Positions 1 to 9,161 of a stretch of DNA of 43,493 nucleotides are shown here, piece by piece. Both the position numbers and the translations under genes were made by a program. Numbering within the stretch: position 1 is the stretch's first letter; each line of letters starts with the position of its first letter. The notes under the pieces were generated by a model, which saw only the letters and a program-made list of their open reading frames with translations, made no database searches and had not been told where the DNA came from. Source of the stretch: Conchiformibius sp. (GTDB lineage: Bacteria; Pseudomonadota; Gammaproteobacteria; Burkholderiales; Neisseriaceae); assembly GCA_029984035.1 (NCBI GenBank), contig JASBYJ010000012.1, positions 1 through 43,493 on the forward strand, given 5' to 3'.

Positions 1-86
1 CAAAAAAACATTCAGCCAAAAACCAAAACCACAGTTTTTATTGGAAATTATTTTTGCACCGGATATTCGTTCAGCCCGATTCGCTT

Positions 87-722
87 TCAGACAACACTCT
101 TGGCTTTGTATTCGCACAAATCGTTAATCAGGCAATTTTGACACTGGGGCTTTTGCGCCTTGCATACATAGCGTCCGTGCAAAATCAGCCAGTGGTGGGC
201 GTCCAATAGAAATTCCTTGGGGATATGCTTCATCAAACCGTCTTCCACTTCGCGTACATTCTTGCCTACGGCGATTCTGGTACGGTTGGACACGCGGAAA
301 ATATGGGTATCTACTGCCATAACAGGCTGCCTGAAAGCGGTATTCAACACTACATTGGCGGTCTTGCGCCCCACTCCTGGCAGTTTTTCCAAGGCCTCGC
401 GTTCGGACGGAATATTGCCGCCGTATTCATGCACCAGTATCTGACAGGTTTCTATGATGTGTTTGGATTTGGTACGGTACAAACCTATGCTTTTGGTGTA
501 TTCCATAATATTTTCCAAACCCAAATCGAGCATGGCTTGGGGCGTATCGGCTGCCGCAAACAGTTTTTCGGTTACTTTGTTCACTCCTTTGTCGGTAGCT
601 TGGGCGGACAGCAATACGGCAATCAACAGTTCAAACGGGCTGTTGAAATGCAATTCCGTGGTGGGACGGGGGTTGGCATCGCGGAAACGCGTGAATATTT
701 CGGTGCGTACGGCTTTGTTCAT
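87..722 (-). CDS. nth: Endonuclease III (DNA glycosylase/AP lyase)
   Basis: A 211-residue protein of the usual endonuclease III length. It removes oxidised pyrimidines from DNA and cuts the abasic strand in base excision repair. The helix-hairpin-helix LPGVGRKTA (about residues 114-122) ends in the catalytic Lys120. The catalytic Asp138 lies in VDTHIFR. The C-terminus carries the 4Fe-4S ligands Cys187, Cys194, Cys197 and Cys203 in the C-x6-C-x2-C-x5-C spacing. All key residues match the numbering known for the E. coli enzyme. The gene stands alone; its downstream end is near the left window edge. Confidence 0.97.
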   Translation of the reverse strand: MNKAVRTEIFTRFRDANPRPTTELHFNSPFELLIAVLLSAQATDKGVNKVTEKLFAAADTPQAMLDLGLENIMEYTKSIGLYRTKSKHIIETCQILVHEYGGNIPSEREALEKLPGVGRKTANVVLNTAFRQPVMAVDTHIFRVSNRTRIAVGKNVREVEDGLMKHIPKEFLLDAHHWLILHGRYVCKAQKPQCQNCLINDLCEYKAKSVV

Positions 723-865
723 ATTCTTAAGGGACGGATGTTTTACGGTTAAAAAATAATGCGGATTTTCGGCATGGTTATTGGCGGCGCTGCTGCCATA
801 ATTTTCAAAATTTCAAAACATATATCAAGACGTTTTCAGGCTGCCTGAACATCAGGCCGCCCGTT

Positions 866-1387
866 TTATTCGTCACGCAAACACGCATTCCAAGGCATAT
901 GTTTCAACAATCGCGCCATGCCGCAAAAACCTGTCAAACCCGCTATCAGCAGCCCGCAACCGACAGCCGCGCATAAAAAGTAAAACCAAGGCGATACCGC
1001 ATAACCCAATACCGAACCCGACAAAACCAAGCTGCCTGCGGCAATGTGTACCTGCCGCATCAGTGGCAACGGTTGCCGCTTATCCGCGATAACGGGCAAA
1101 CCCGCTTTTTTCCAAGCATTCAATCCGCCCTGCAAAACAAACGCCTGCCTGCCCTGCGCCGCCTGAATCAGAGCCTGTTCCGCTTCTTTAGTACGGAAAC
1201 CCGACCGGCAGTGGAAAATAACAATACCGGCTTCGGTTTCAGGCAGCCTGATTGCCGGCAGGGGGCAAGACACGGCCTCTTCAATGCGTTCGCGGCGGTG
1301 TTCGTCTGCGGAACGGACATCCACCAGCAAGGCGCCGTTTGCCAAATACTGCCGAACTTGTTTGGCATCTAATAATCCGATATTCAT
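866..1387 (-). CDS. Rhodanese-domain membrane protein, YgaP-like
   Basis: 173 residues. The N-terminal half is a rhodanese domain with the active-site loop HCRSGFRT, catalytic Cys at residue 60. The C-terminal half has two hydrophobic segments (about 112-155) of the DUF2892 type. This two-part arrangement and length match E. coli YgaP, an inner-membrane sulfurtransferase whose domain faces the cytoplasm. The physiological sulfur acceptor is not known from sequence. It lies 8 bases downstream of the TerC-family gene on the same strand, so the two are probably co-transcribed. A palindromic DUS (835-849) follows its stop. Confidence 0.88.
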   Translation of the reverse strand: MNIGLLDAKQVRQYLANGALLVDVRSADEHRRERIEEAVSCPLPAIRLPETEAGIVIFHCRSGFRTKEAEQALIQAAQGRQAFVLQGGLNAWKKAGLPVIADKRQPLPLMRQVHIAAGSLVLSGSVLGYAVSPWFYFLCAAVGCGLLIAGLTGFCGMARLLKHMPWNACLRDE

Positions 1388-1395
1388 GTTTTACC

Positions 1396-2955
1396 TTATT
1401 CTTCTTCGCTAATCCGGCTGACGCGTATCCGTTCGATACGGTGTCCGTCTTTTTCCAATACTTCAAAACGCCAGCCGTGATAATCCATGCTTTCGCCCGT
1501 TTCAGGCAGCTTTTGCATTTCTTCTATCAGCAAACCCGCCACCGTGTGGAATTCCGCATCGTCCGACTGCGGCGGCAAGCCCAGCTGCGGTGCCAATTCA
1601 ACATATTCCAATGCGCCGTCCACCGTCAGATTGTCTTCGTTATAAGTGTGCAGCATCAACTCTTCTTCGCGCTCGAATTCTTCGGGAAATTCGCCGGCAA
1701 TGGTTTCTAACAGGTCTTTCATGGTAACCATACCCAATACGGCGCCGAATTCGTCCACCACCAAAGCAAAGTCGGCACTATGCTTGCGGAACAATTCAAT
1801 CGCCATCAAGGCTGTGGCGCTTTCAGGCAGCATCAAAGGCTGGCGCAAGGCTGCCTGAATATTGGTTTCGCCGCCTTCCAGCAACTGTGCCAGCAAATCC
1901 TTCTTGCTGATATAGCCCAAAGGTTCGTCCACGCCCGCTTTGCCCACCACCAGCAATCTGGAATAAGGGCTGCCGGTTAAGCGCTGAATCTGCTCTTCTT
2001 TGCTTTGGGAAATATCCACGCGCTCGATATCGCTGCGCGGAATCATCACCCCGAAAATCGGACGTTCCGCCAAAGTGAGCACGCTGCGTATCATCGCTTT
2101 TTCATTGTCTTCGAAGTGCTCTTCGTCGCCGCCCTGCCGCACCGAATCGGCCAACAGGCTTTCACGGATACCCATCATGCCCAACACATTTTCCGCCGTA
2201 CGCTGCCGCCACGAACGCCCTGCATAATCGTTTTTCTTGATATTGCGCTGCGATACCTGATTGAATATCTCAATTAAAATTGAAAATCCGATAGCGGCAT
2301 AGAGATAACCTTTGGGAATATGGAAACGGAAGGCTTCGGCAATCAGCGAGAAACCAATCATCAACAGAAAACCCAAACACAGCATCACCACGGTGGGATG
2401 GCGGCCGACAAACTCCGTTAGCGGCTTGCTTGCCAAAATCATGCACGCCATCGCCACCACCACCGCAGCCATCGCCACGACGATATGGTCGACCATCGCC
2501 ACTGCCGTAATCACGCTGTCTAAAGAAAACACGGCATCCAACACCACAATCTGCAACACCACGCCCCAAAAAGGCGCATGTTTTTTCTGATGTTCGGCTG
2601 CCTGAAAATGATTGACGCCTTCCAAACGCTCATGCAATTCGGTTGTTGCCTTATACAACAGAAACAAACCGCCGCCGAGCATAATCAAATCCTTGCCCGA
2701 CACCGACATTGTTCCGACAGTAAACCACGGCGCGGTGAGCGTGATGATTTTCGCCATAAACGCCAGCATCACGATACGGATTAAAACGGCCAAGCCCAAG
2801 CCCAATATCCGCGCCCTATCGCGCAGCGCAGGCTTCACTTTGCCGGCAAGAATGGCCACGAAAACCAAATTATCAATGCCCAGCACTACTTCCAACACCA
2901 GCAACGTGGCAAAACCAATCCAAGTTTGCGGTTCCGCCAACCAGCTTAAATCCAT
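1396..2955 (-). CDS. TerC-family membrane protein with CBS and CorC/HlyC domains
   Basis: 519 residues, the length of the E. coli YoaE/YegH group. Residues about 1-235 form a TerC-type integral membrane domain with acidic residues in membrane segments (VLGIDNLVF near 26-34, LDAVFSLDSV near 139-148). These acidic residues are thought to bind metal ions. A CBS pair follows at about 290-410, then a CorC/HlyC transporter-associated domain at about 425-515. TerC relatives are linked to metal export, including manganese loading of exported proteins, but the substrate here is an inference. It is preceded by a DUS hairpin that terminates the permease gene upstream. Confidence 0.88.
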   Translation of the reverse strand: MDLSWLAEPQTWIGFATLLVLEVVLGIDNLVFVAILAGKVKPALRDRARILGLGLAVLIRIVMLAFMAKIITLTAPWFTVGTMSVSGKDLIMLGGGLFLLYKATTELHERLEGVNHFQAAEHQKKHAPFWGVVLQIVVLDAVFSLDSVITAVAMVDHIVVAMAAVVVAMACMILASKPLTEFVGRHPTVVMLCLGFLLMIGFSLIAEAFRFHIPKGYLYAAIGFSILIEIFNQVSQRNIKKNDYAGRSWRQRTAENVLGMMGIRESLLADSVRQGGDEEHFEDNEKAMIRSVLTLAERPIFGVMIPRSDIERVDISQSKEEQIQRLTGSPYSRLLVVGKAGVDEPLGYISKKDLLAQLLEGGETNIQAALRQPLMLPESATALMAIELFRKHSADFALVVDEFGAVLGMVTMKDLLETIAGEFPEEFEREEELMLHTYNEDNLTVDGALEYVELAPQLGLPPQSDDAEFHTVAGLLIEEMQKLPETGESMDYHGWRFEVLEKDGHRIERIRVSRISEEE

Positions 2956-2990
2956 TCTGCTTTCCTCTGCCTACGGAGTTTATGTATAAA

Positions 2991-3018
2991 AGCTGCCTGA
3001 AAAGCTTTCAGGCAGCCT
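2991..3018 (-). terminator. DUS-pair hairpin after the ABC permease gene
   Basis: Two DUS cores face each other with a short loop (GCTGCCTGAAA and TTTCAGGCAGC). The left copy has one mismatch from the full DUS. It lies directly after the permease stop codon. Inverted DUS pairs acting as terminators are well known in Neisseriaceae. Confidence 0.7.
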
Positions 3019-3025
3019 GTTGTGT

Positions 3026-3802
3026 CTAATGATGTTGCGCCGCGTTATAACGCTTTTCCAAACGTGCAAACAGCCAACTCAAACAAATCGTCATCGCCAA
3101 ATAAATCAGCGCAATCGTATAAAGCGGTTCCTCATAAATGGAATAGCGTCCCGAAATCGTTTTCTGCACATAGGCCAATTCGGCCACCGCAATCGCCGAC
3201 AACAGCGAACTGTCTTTCAGCAGCGTGATGAATTCATTTGCCAAAGGCGGCAACATCCGCCGCAGAGCCTGCGGCAAAATCACATGGCGCATCGCCTGGG
3301 GATAAGTCAGCCCCAAAGAACGCGCCGCTTCCATTTGCCCGCGGTCAATCGACTGGATGCCGGCACGGAAAATCTCCGTAATGTACGCACCCGCATTCAC
3401 CGTTAAAGCCAACACGCCTGCAATCAACGCGCCATAATTCCTACGCAGCTCGGCTGCCAGATCCCCGCTGATTAAAATGCCGTCCGTCGGGTTAATCAGC
3501 GCGACCGACCATACAAAATGCCAAATAAAAATCTGAACAAACAAAGGCGTACCGCGAAACAGAGTAACATACAGCAACGACAGGTTACGCAATACCCAAG
3601 CTACGGCTTTGACAAACAAACCGCCTTTTTCCACGCGGATAATCCGCGCCAGCGCACCGAGCAAGCCCAAAACCGTACCGCCCGCAACCGCAACGGCAGT
3701 CAGTTTCAGCGTCATCAGCGCACCGTTTAAAAACATGTGCCGATATTCGTAGATAATGTCCAAGCGGAAACGCCCGCCTATCAGATTTTGAAGGAAATCC
3801 AT
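3026..3802 (-). CDS. Polar amino-acid ABC transporter permease
   Basis: 258 residues with several hydrophobic segments and the binding-protein-dependent permease fold. The EAA loop that contacts the ATPase is clear at EAARSLGLTYPQAMRHVILP. The N-terminal MTLKLTAVAVAGG and the phrase LFRGTPLFVQIF are typical of the His/Glu/Gln (HisM/GlnP) permease family. It should work with a periplasmic binding protein and an ATPase, but neither is next to it, so this is an orphan permease in the window. The exact amino acid cannot be read from the sequence. Confidence 0.9.
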   Translation of the reverse strand: MDFLQNLIGGRFRLDIIYEYRHMFLNGALMTLKLTAVAVAGGTVLGLLGALARIIRVEKGGLFVKAVAWVLRNLSLLYVTLFRGTPLFVQIFIWHFVWSVALINPTDGILISGDLAAELRRNYGALIAGVLALTVNAGAYITEIFRAGIQSIDRGQMEAARSLGLTYPQAMRHVILPQALRRMLPPLANEFITLLKDSSLLSAIAVAELAYVQKTISGRYSIYEEPLYTIALIYLAMTICLSWLFARLEKRYNAAQHH

Positions 3803-4091
3803 AACACCCGTTCCCTGTTGCCCACCCGTTCGGGGAATAAAAACGGGCTATTTTACAATAAAAAACAGCGCACGAACGATTTTTTGCATACCGGCCCAAG
3901 GCTGCCTGAAAAGCATGTGTGCGCCCAACCGCGAACACTCAGAAACCCAATCCCTCCCGTTCAAGGCCGCAAACCGTCGCGAAACGCGGCAGCCCCATTC
4001 CGAAGCTCAGACTCCGAACAAATCACGAACGGTTTCAGGCAGCCCCGAAACGGGCTACAATGGCGCGTTTTGCGTTTTTGGTTGGTTTACC

Positions 4092-5045
4092 ATGCAAGTC
4101 CGTTTCGGATTATCCCATCCGCCCATGCCTTCGGGAAGCGCGGTTACTATCGGCAATTTTGACGGTGTCCATCTCGGCCATCTGCACATTCTGCAACGCT
4201 TGTCGTCAGAGGCAAGGCAGCGCGGACTGCTGCGTTGCGCCGTTGTGTTCGAGCCGCAGCCCAACGAATTTTTTGCCAAAGAATACGGCAAAGAACCGCC
4301 GTTCCGACTCACGCCCTTACGCAGCAAACTCAGCCTGCTCGAACAAAGCGGCTGCCTGGATGCCGTGTGGGTCTTGCGTTTCAACCACCCTTTCGCCGCA
4401 CTTTCTGCCGAACAGTTCATCCGAACCGTTTTACAGGAAAAACTGAACACCCGCTATCTGCTGGTAGGCGATGATTTCCGCTTCGGTCAAAACCGCAGCG
4501 GAAATTTCGAACTGCTGCAATCGCAAACCGCGTTCGCCGCCGAACGCACGCCCAGCATTCTCGTTTCAGGCAGCCGCGCCAGCAGCACGTCCGTTCGTCT
4601 TGCCTTAAACGAAGGGCGCATTGAAGATGCCGCCGCCATTCTCGGGCATCCCTACACTCTGAGCGGCCACGTCAAACACGGACGCAAACTCGGACGCAAA
4701 CTCGGCGTACCCACCGCCAACATCCATCTGCCGCAGCACCGCTATGCCGTGAAAGGCATTTATGCCGTTTCCGTTTCAGGCAGCTTCGGACACAGCTACG
4801 GCGTTGCTTCTTTCGGCGGCAACCCAACCGTTTCGGACGGCAAAAAAAACCATTTGGAGGTGCATTTATTTAATCATTCGGAGCGTCTCTACGGCCAAAG
4901 ACTGCACGTTTCCTTCCTGCACAAGCTGCGTGACGAAGAAAAATTTGCCGGTTTAACCGAATTGCAACAGCAGATAGAACGCGACATTGCCGCCGCACAA
5001 GAATGGCTTGCACGCCATTCCGCACCGCCTGCCTCCTCAACATAA
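4092..5045 (+). CDS. ribF: Bifunctional riboflavin kinase/FAD synthetase
   Basis: It makes FMN from riboflavin and then FAD. The reading frame is open from 3915, but family homology begins at MQVRFGLSHPP, so I place the start at ATG 4092. This gives 317 residues, close to the usual 305-315. The nucleotidyltransferase motif GNFDGVHLGH is at about residues 21-30. The flavokinase domain starts near 185, with GRKLGVPTANIHLP as the metal/flavin loop. There is no convincing ribosome-binding site before this ATG. Two DUS cores lie in the coding sequence. Transcription diverges from the ABC permease. Confidence 0.93.
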   Translation: MQVRFGLSHPPMPSGSAVTIGNFDGVHLGHLHILQRLSSEARQRGLLRCAVVFEPQPNEFFAKEYGKEPPFRLTPLRSKLSLLEQSGCLDAVWVLRFNHPFAALSAEQFIRTVLQEKLNTRYLLVGDDFRFGQNRSGNFELLQSQTAFAAERTPSILVSGSRASSTSVRLALNEGRIEDAAAILGHPYTLSGHVKHGRKLGRKLGVPTANIHLPQHRYAVKGIYAVSVSGSFGHSYGVASFGGNPTVSDGKKNHLEVHLFNHSERLYGQRLHVSFLHKLRDEEKFAGLTELQQQIERDIAAAQEWLARHSAPPASST

Positions 5046-5366
5046 AGCTGCCTGAAAAACCAATACAGGCCGTTAATGGCAAGAATACAACACACATTCG
5101 GGGTGCCGCAGCCCCCCCCCCCCGCGATACGGACAAACCACGCCCAAATGCCTGTCCTGCAAGGAAAACCGATACTCTACGACAAGGCGCAATCCCTATC
5201 GATATTCCGCTGTGCCGCTCCGCATCCGGACAGGTTTCGTATCAATTAAAACGTTTTTACATATACTTCCAATAGCGCGTGATAGAATGGAAACCTTTTT
5301 TACGCGCACTGAAAAAATCGGCGGCGGCCTCAAACCGCCGAACGATACAATATAAAGGATACCGAT
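5046..5366. other. Intergenic region ribF-farR with a C12 tract
   Basis: 321 bases with no supported gene. It holds a run of 12 C residues at 5112-5123. It also has a G/C hairpin at 5322-5340 (CGGCGG, 7-base loop, CCGCCG) and possible -10 boxes TATACT (5262-5267) and TAGAAT (5283-5288) without good -35 partners. Short ORFs crossing the C tract in several frames show no recognisable protein. Confidence 0.6.
5112..5123. repeat. Homopolymeric C12 tract
   Basis: Twelve consecutive C residues. Poly-C/G runs of this length change length by slipped-strand mispairing in Neisseriaceae and often switch genes on and off. Here the tract lies 53 bases past the end of RibF's domain-complete ORF and about 243 bases before the farR-like start, so it is outside both coding regions as annotated. 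Confidence 0.9.
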
Positions 5367-5828
5367 ATGAACATCATTACTGCCGATGACAACAACCGCT
5401 ACACCTACCTCAATATCGCTCTCTTGCAGGCACGCGAAAGCCTGATGACTTATTACCGCCCCTCCCTGAAAGAAGCGGGCATTACCGAACAGCAATGGCG
5501 GATTATCCGCCTGCTGGCCGAACGCGGCACCATGGATTTCCAAGTGTTGGCGGAAAGTGCCTGCCTGTTGCGCCCGAGTCTCACCGGCATCTTGACCCGC
5601 TTGTCCGAAGCAGGTTTGGTTATCCGTTTGAAACCGGCCAACGACCAGCGCAAAGTATTTGTACGCTTAAGCGAAGAAGGCAAACAACTGTTTTTGAAAC
5701 TGCACCACCAAGTACGCGCCAAATTGGACGAACTGGAACAACACTTCCCCGCCGCCAAAGTCGATGAATTGTGCAAGCTGCTCAGAGAATTGGCAGATTT
5801 GAACAAAGGCTTGGAAGAAGAGATGTAA
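5367..5828 (+). CDS. farR: MarR-family regulator, FarR/NadR-like
   Basis: 153 residues with a winged helix-turn-helix. The stretch LLRPSLTGILTRLSEAGLV followed by RLKPANDQRKVFVRL matches closely what I know of Neisseria FarR/NadR. That protein represses the fatty-acid efflux pump farAB in gonococcus and the adhesin gene nadA in meningococcus, and is released by small hydroxyphenylacetate ligands. The N-terminal dimerisation helix contains ALLQARESLMTYYRP. An AAAGGA ribosome-binding site lies 8 bases before the ATG. Neither farAB nor nadA is in the window, so its targets here are unknown. The regulated gene could include itself, as in Neisseria. Confidence 0.9.
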   Translation: MNIITADDNNRYTYLNIALLQARESLMTYYRPSLKEAGITEQQWRIIRLLAERGTMDFQVLAESACLLRPSLTGILTRLSEAGLVIRLKPANDQRKVFVRLSEEGKQLFLKLHHQVRAKLDELEQHFPAAKVDELCKLLRELADLNKGLEEEM

Positions 5829-6080
5829 TCAAGGCACAACCAAAACCAACCGCCTTGTTCAGGCAGCCAGAAAAGCTGCACGGACAAGGCGGTTTCCTAT
5901 TCTTACTTTACAATCACTCGGGCTGCTTCACAGCGAATGTTCTTTAATCGGCATACAGCATTGACCCCTTGCCGTATTGCCCATACTGCCTACGGCTCAT
6001 CAATTTGCATGAACAACCCATCTCATCAACTGCATACATCATGGGCTGCAAACCCCAAAAATGATTGGATGATTTTGCAC

Positions 6081-7091
6081 TTAAACCGGGCCAATCCCTT
6101 TATCGGCAGCACACACCATCGTATAAGCGGCATCTACAGCGGCTTTCAGGCTGCCTGAAAGCGCCTTGCCGCTGCCGGCCAGCGTCAAGGCCGTACCGTG
6201 GTCGACCGAAGTGCGGATAAAGGGCAGGCCCAACGTAATATTCACGCCTTCGCCGAAAGATGCATATTTCAACACAGGCAGCCCTTGGTCGTGATACGCC
6301 GCCAAAACCGCATCGGCATCTTTCAGCATAAACGGCTGAAACAGCGTATCGGCCGGCAAAGGCTCGCTGACGGCAATTCCCTCCGCCTGCAAACGCCGCA
6401 CCGCAGGCAGCATGATATCCGACTCTTCACGTCCCAAATGCCCCCCTTCTCCCGCATGGGGATTTAAGCCCGCCAACAGAATACGCGGATTCTCGATGCC
6501 GAAATAGCGGCGCAAATCATGATGCACAATCCGTACAACGCTGCACACCAATTCTTCGTTCAACGCAGCAGCCACATCTTTTAAGGGCAAATGGGTAGTC
6601 AGCAACGCCACTCGCAAACCGCCGCCCGCCAACATCATCACGACTTGTTTGGTATGCGATTTTTCTGCCAAGTATTCCGTATGTCCGCTGAAAAAGGGAA
6701 AACCCGCATCATTAATCACGCCCTTGTGCAGCGGTGCGGTTACCATCGCCGCAAACCTGCCTTCCGCCACACCTGCATAAGCTTCGTCCAATAATGCCAA
6801 CACATAGCCCGCATTATCGGCATTCAGGCAGCCTGCACGGCAAGGGGCAGACAAAGGAATATGCACCACGTCTAACACGCCTTTTTCAGGCAGGCCGTCT
6901 GCCGAGTAATCGCGGATACGGATATCCGCACCCAACATCTGCGCACGCTGCCGCAACATCTCTTTATCGCCCAATACCGCCACGCGGCAAGGCAAATCGG
7001 CCTGCGCCAACGACAAACAAATATCGGGGCCGATTCCCGCAGGTTCGCCCGAAGTTACAGCTAAAGTGGTTTTCCCGTCAAATTTCCGCAT
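6081..7091 (-). CDS. pdxA: 4-hydroxythreonine-4-phosphate dehydrogenase
   Basis: A vitamin B6 (pyridoxal phosphate) synthesis enzyme that oxidises 4-phosphohydroxy-L-threonine. The frame extends upstream to 7193, but I choose ATG 7091 (MRKFDGKTTLAVTSGEPAG). An AGGA ribosome-binding site lies 7-8 bases before it, and the resulting 336 residues fit the family. Metal-binding histidines are visible in FFSGHTEYLA, GLNPHAGEGGHLG and AAYHDQGLPVLKY. It begins 76 bases after the Slam gene on the same strand and may be read from that transcript. A palindromic DUS (6145-6159) lies inside the 3' end of the gene. Confidence 0.94.
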   Translation of the reverse strand: MRKFDGKTTLAVTSGEPAGIGPDICLSLAQADLPCRVAVLGDKEMLRQRAQMLGADIRIRDYSADGLPEKGVLDVVHIPLSAPCRAGCLNADNAGYVLALLDEAYAGVAEGRFAAMVTAPLHKGVINDAGFPFFSGHTEYLAEKSHTKQVVMMLAGGGLRVALLTTHLPLKDVAAALNEELVCSVVRIVHHDLRRYFGIENPRILLAGLNPHAGEGGHLGREESDIMLPAVRRLQAEGIAVSEPLPADTLFQPFMLKDADAVLAAYHDQGLPVLKYASFGEGVNITLGLPFIRTSVDHGTALTLAGSGKALSGSLKAAVDAAYTMVCAADKGIGPV

Positions 7092-7167
7092 ACCGGTATC
7101 CTGTGTTCTGCACAACCCTTGCATCATTTCTGACGCGTTCTCAAAACGTCCGCCGACAGCCTTACGC

Positions 7168-8703
7168 TTAAAACTGCTTGGATACATCCACAAACACTTT
7201 ATGCTGCTCGGAACGGTAATAAAAATGGTTGCCGCGCGTCCGCGACCATGTCCAATTCAAACGCGGCGTAAACCCGCGCCAAGCCAACCGATTGTGGCTC
7301 AATGTCAAACGGGTGGCGTATTCCGTGTCTTGCCGTTGGATGTTGAAAACATCGGGGGCGCGGTAACGGCGTTGCAACACGGTAGCACTTGCGGCCGTAT
7401 TCAAACCTTTCAGGCTGCCCCATTCTCGCGACCAGCTAAACCGTGCATGACGGTGGCGGTAGGCTTCCGAATCGTCCTGCGCACCGTCATAGCCCGCACC
7501 GATGCCCAACACAAAAAACTGCTGCGGCGAGCTGCGGTATGCCAGCGACAACGTACCCGAATGGCTCGCTCCTTCCAAAAAATCCCGTTCGTCATAACGC
7601 CGGTAGCCTGACTGCCATGCACCGAACAGCTGCCATTGCGGCGATATAATCCGCGAATAGCGCAACACGCCGCCCGACTGCCGCGAATAAGGCTCGGTGC
7701 CGAACCAACGCCGTTCGTAAAACGGCATCAGCGACACTTCCTGCTTTTCATCGCGCCACACCGCGCCCGTTTCCGCACGCACCGTTACATCATCATAATC
7801 GTGTGCGTCCCAATACAGCTTGCCGGACGCCGAAGCGCGAAAACGCAAGGCCCAATGCCCTTTCAGCGGCTGCGTTTTCTGCACTGATGCTTCATAGCCG
7901 ATACCGTGGGCCGAACGGCGCGGCTCGGAAAAATACCAATTGCCGTAGCGGCGTTGCTCGGGCACGCGGTTGATATTGCGCTCCTCCGTGTAATACACAT
8001 TGGCATCTATCTTCCATTCCCGTTCGCGGCGCAAATATCGGTCAAACTGCGCCAAATAATCATGCATATGCGGCGGCAAATCGGGCGTGGCGCGAACAGT
8101 TGCCAACTCACTCACCGCATCGCCCGTTTGGCCGCTTTGCGACAACACCAAAGCCAGCTGCAAACGCACGGGCGCATAATCGGGATGCGTTGCCAACACG
8201 CCGCGCAACAAACGTTCCGCTTGGGCATATTGCCCGTCTGCGCGGTGCAACACCGCTTGTGCGTAATCTGCAAATGTCGCGTCATATTCGGGCAATCGGC
8301 GGTAAAGCGGCAGCAGAAAACGGATGTTATCCAGATTCTGCTGTTCCAATGCAATATCCAAAGCCCGCTCCAACAAAGCAGGACGCTGCATCAACTCCTC
8401 TTCCGTCATCGAAGCAGGCAAAGCATCCCCGCCTTCTGCCGCAGCCTGTCCGCCTGCTTGGACGGTTGTTTCATTTTCCGCACTGCCGCCACTGTTTTCA
8501 GGCAGCAGCCTCCGCCCGATAGCATCGCCGAACGTCGCGTTGACACTTTCGGCATAGCCGTTTTCAGGCCGGCTGTCTTGATAACGCCCCATTTCGCGGA
8601 TTTGCCAATCGTTCACCTCAGGCGCACCGTCCGAAGGCACGAGAGAAGGCGCGGCAGCCGCACAACACGCCGCCGCGCCCAATATCAAAACCCCATATCG
8701 CAT
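7168..8703 (-). CDS. Slam: surface lipoprotein assembly modulator
   Basis: 511 residues. A signal peptide (1-19, cleaved after AAAA) is followed by a low-complexity linker, a TPR region at about 108-215 (QYAQAERLLRGVLATHPDYAPVRLQLALVL) and a DUF560 beta-barrel from about 220 to the end. The barrel begins at WKIDANVYYTEERNINRVP and ends with the aromatic terminus VFVDVSKQF. This is the Slam architecture, an outer-membrane translocator that moves lipoproteins to the cell surface. Slam genes usually sit beside their clients. Here three barrel-type lipoprotein genes lie directly upstream on the same strand, which supports a functional pairing. Which of the three it exports is an inference. Confidence 0.9.
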   Translation of the reverse strand: MRYGVLILGAAACCAAAAPSLVPSDGAPEVNDWQIREMGRYQDSRPENGYAESVNATFGDAIGRRLLPENSGGSAENETTVQAGGQAAAEGGDALPASMTEEELMQRPALLERALDIALEQQNLDNIRFLLPLYRRLPEYDATFADYAQAVLHRADGQYAQAERLLRGVLATHPDYAPVRLQLALVLSQSGQTGDAVSELATVRATPDLPPHMHDYLAQFDRYLRREREWKIDANVYYTEERNINRVPEQRRYGNWYFSEPRRSAHGIGYEASVQKTQPLKGHWALRFRASASGKLYWDAHDYDDVTVRAETGAVWRDEKQEVSLMPFYERRWFGTEPYSRQSGGVLRYSRIISPQWQLFGAWQSGYRRYDERDFLEGASHSGTLSLAYRSSPQQFFVLGIGAGYDGAQDDSEAYRHRHARFSWSREWGSLKGLNTAASATVLQRRYRAPDVFNIQRQDTEYATRLTLSHNRLAWRGFTPRLNWTWSRTRGNHFYYRSEQHKVFVDVSKQF

Positions 8704-8896
8704 ATTTCATTATCCGTTTAATTGTTCATATTGATTTTATACGTACGGCCACAAGCCGTATGCACCGTTTTGCTTAAGCAATATCATACGCCCAAACTGT
8801 ATAGCCGCCCAATATCGGACACAAACCGACCGATACCATATCCATCGAGTCGCCGCTATTCTGCTTTATGCCGCACCGCATCATTTTATCTTGGCT

Positions 8897-9038
8897 CTGT
8901 TTTCAAATAAGTTTGATGCCACAATGCAATTTAATAAAAAATACATATTCTTCAATATCTTGTCGGAATTCCTATTAAAAGAAATATTTTTACACAATCT
9001 GTTTGTAGTCATATCAATCAAATCTTACAACACAGCCT
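8897..9038. repeat. Dispersed imperfect repeat, copy A
   Basis: 142 bases closely similar to 18892-19033 (copy B), in the same orientation. Shared landmarks are TTTTCAAATAAG, TTGATGCCACAAT, TTTAATAAAA, AATACATAT and TAGTCATATCAA. On the minus strand of copy B the far end holds the last codons of a gene remnant, so the repeat may be a 3' untranslated region shared by related genes. Copy A keeps only the corresponding tail and a few codons interrupted by stops. Confidence 0.75.
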
Positions 9039-9161
9039 TCATCTTACTACACCGTTCATACAACAACTTTGCATATCCGCAACATTGATATCAGTTTCCA
9101 TTCTGTTACACACAACATCAAGTCCCCTACCGATTTCAGGCAGCCTGAAAACTAAAACAGC

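Noticed and set aside
5003..5275. Short ORFs crossing the C12 tract
   Set aside because: None resembles a known protein; frames change meaning with tract length and the composition is not protein-like. Kept only as a question in the C12 finding.
7906..8721. Plus-strand ORF of 271 codons opposite the Slam gene
   Set aside because: Antisense to the Slam TPR and barrel; composition rich in Arg, His and Gln with no recognised motif.
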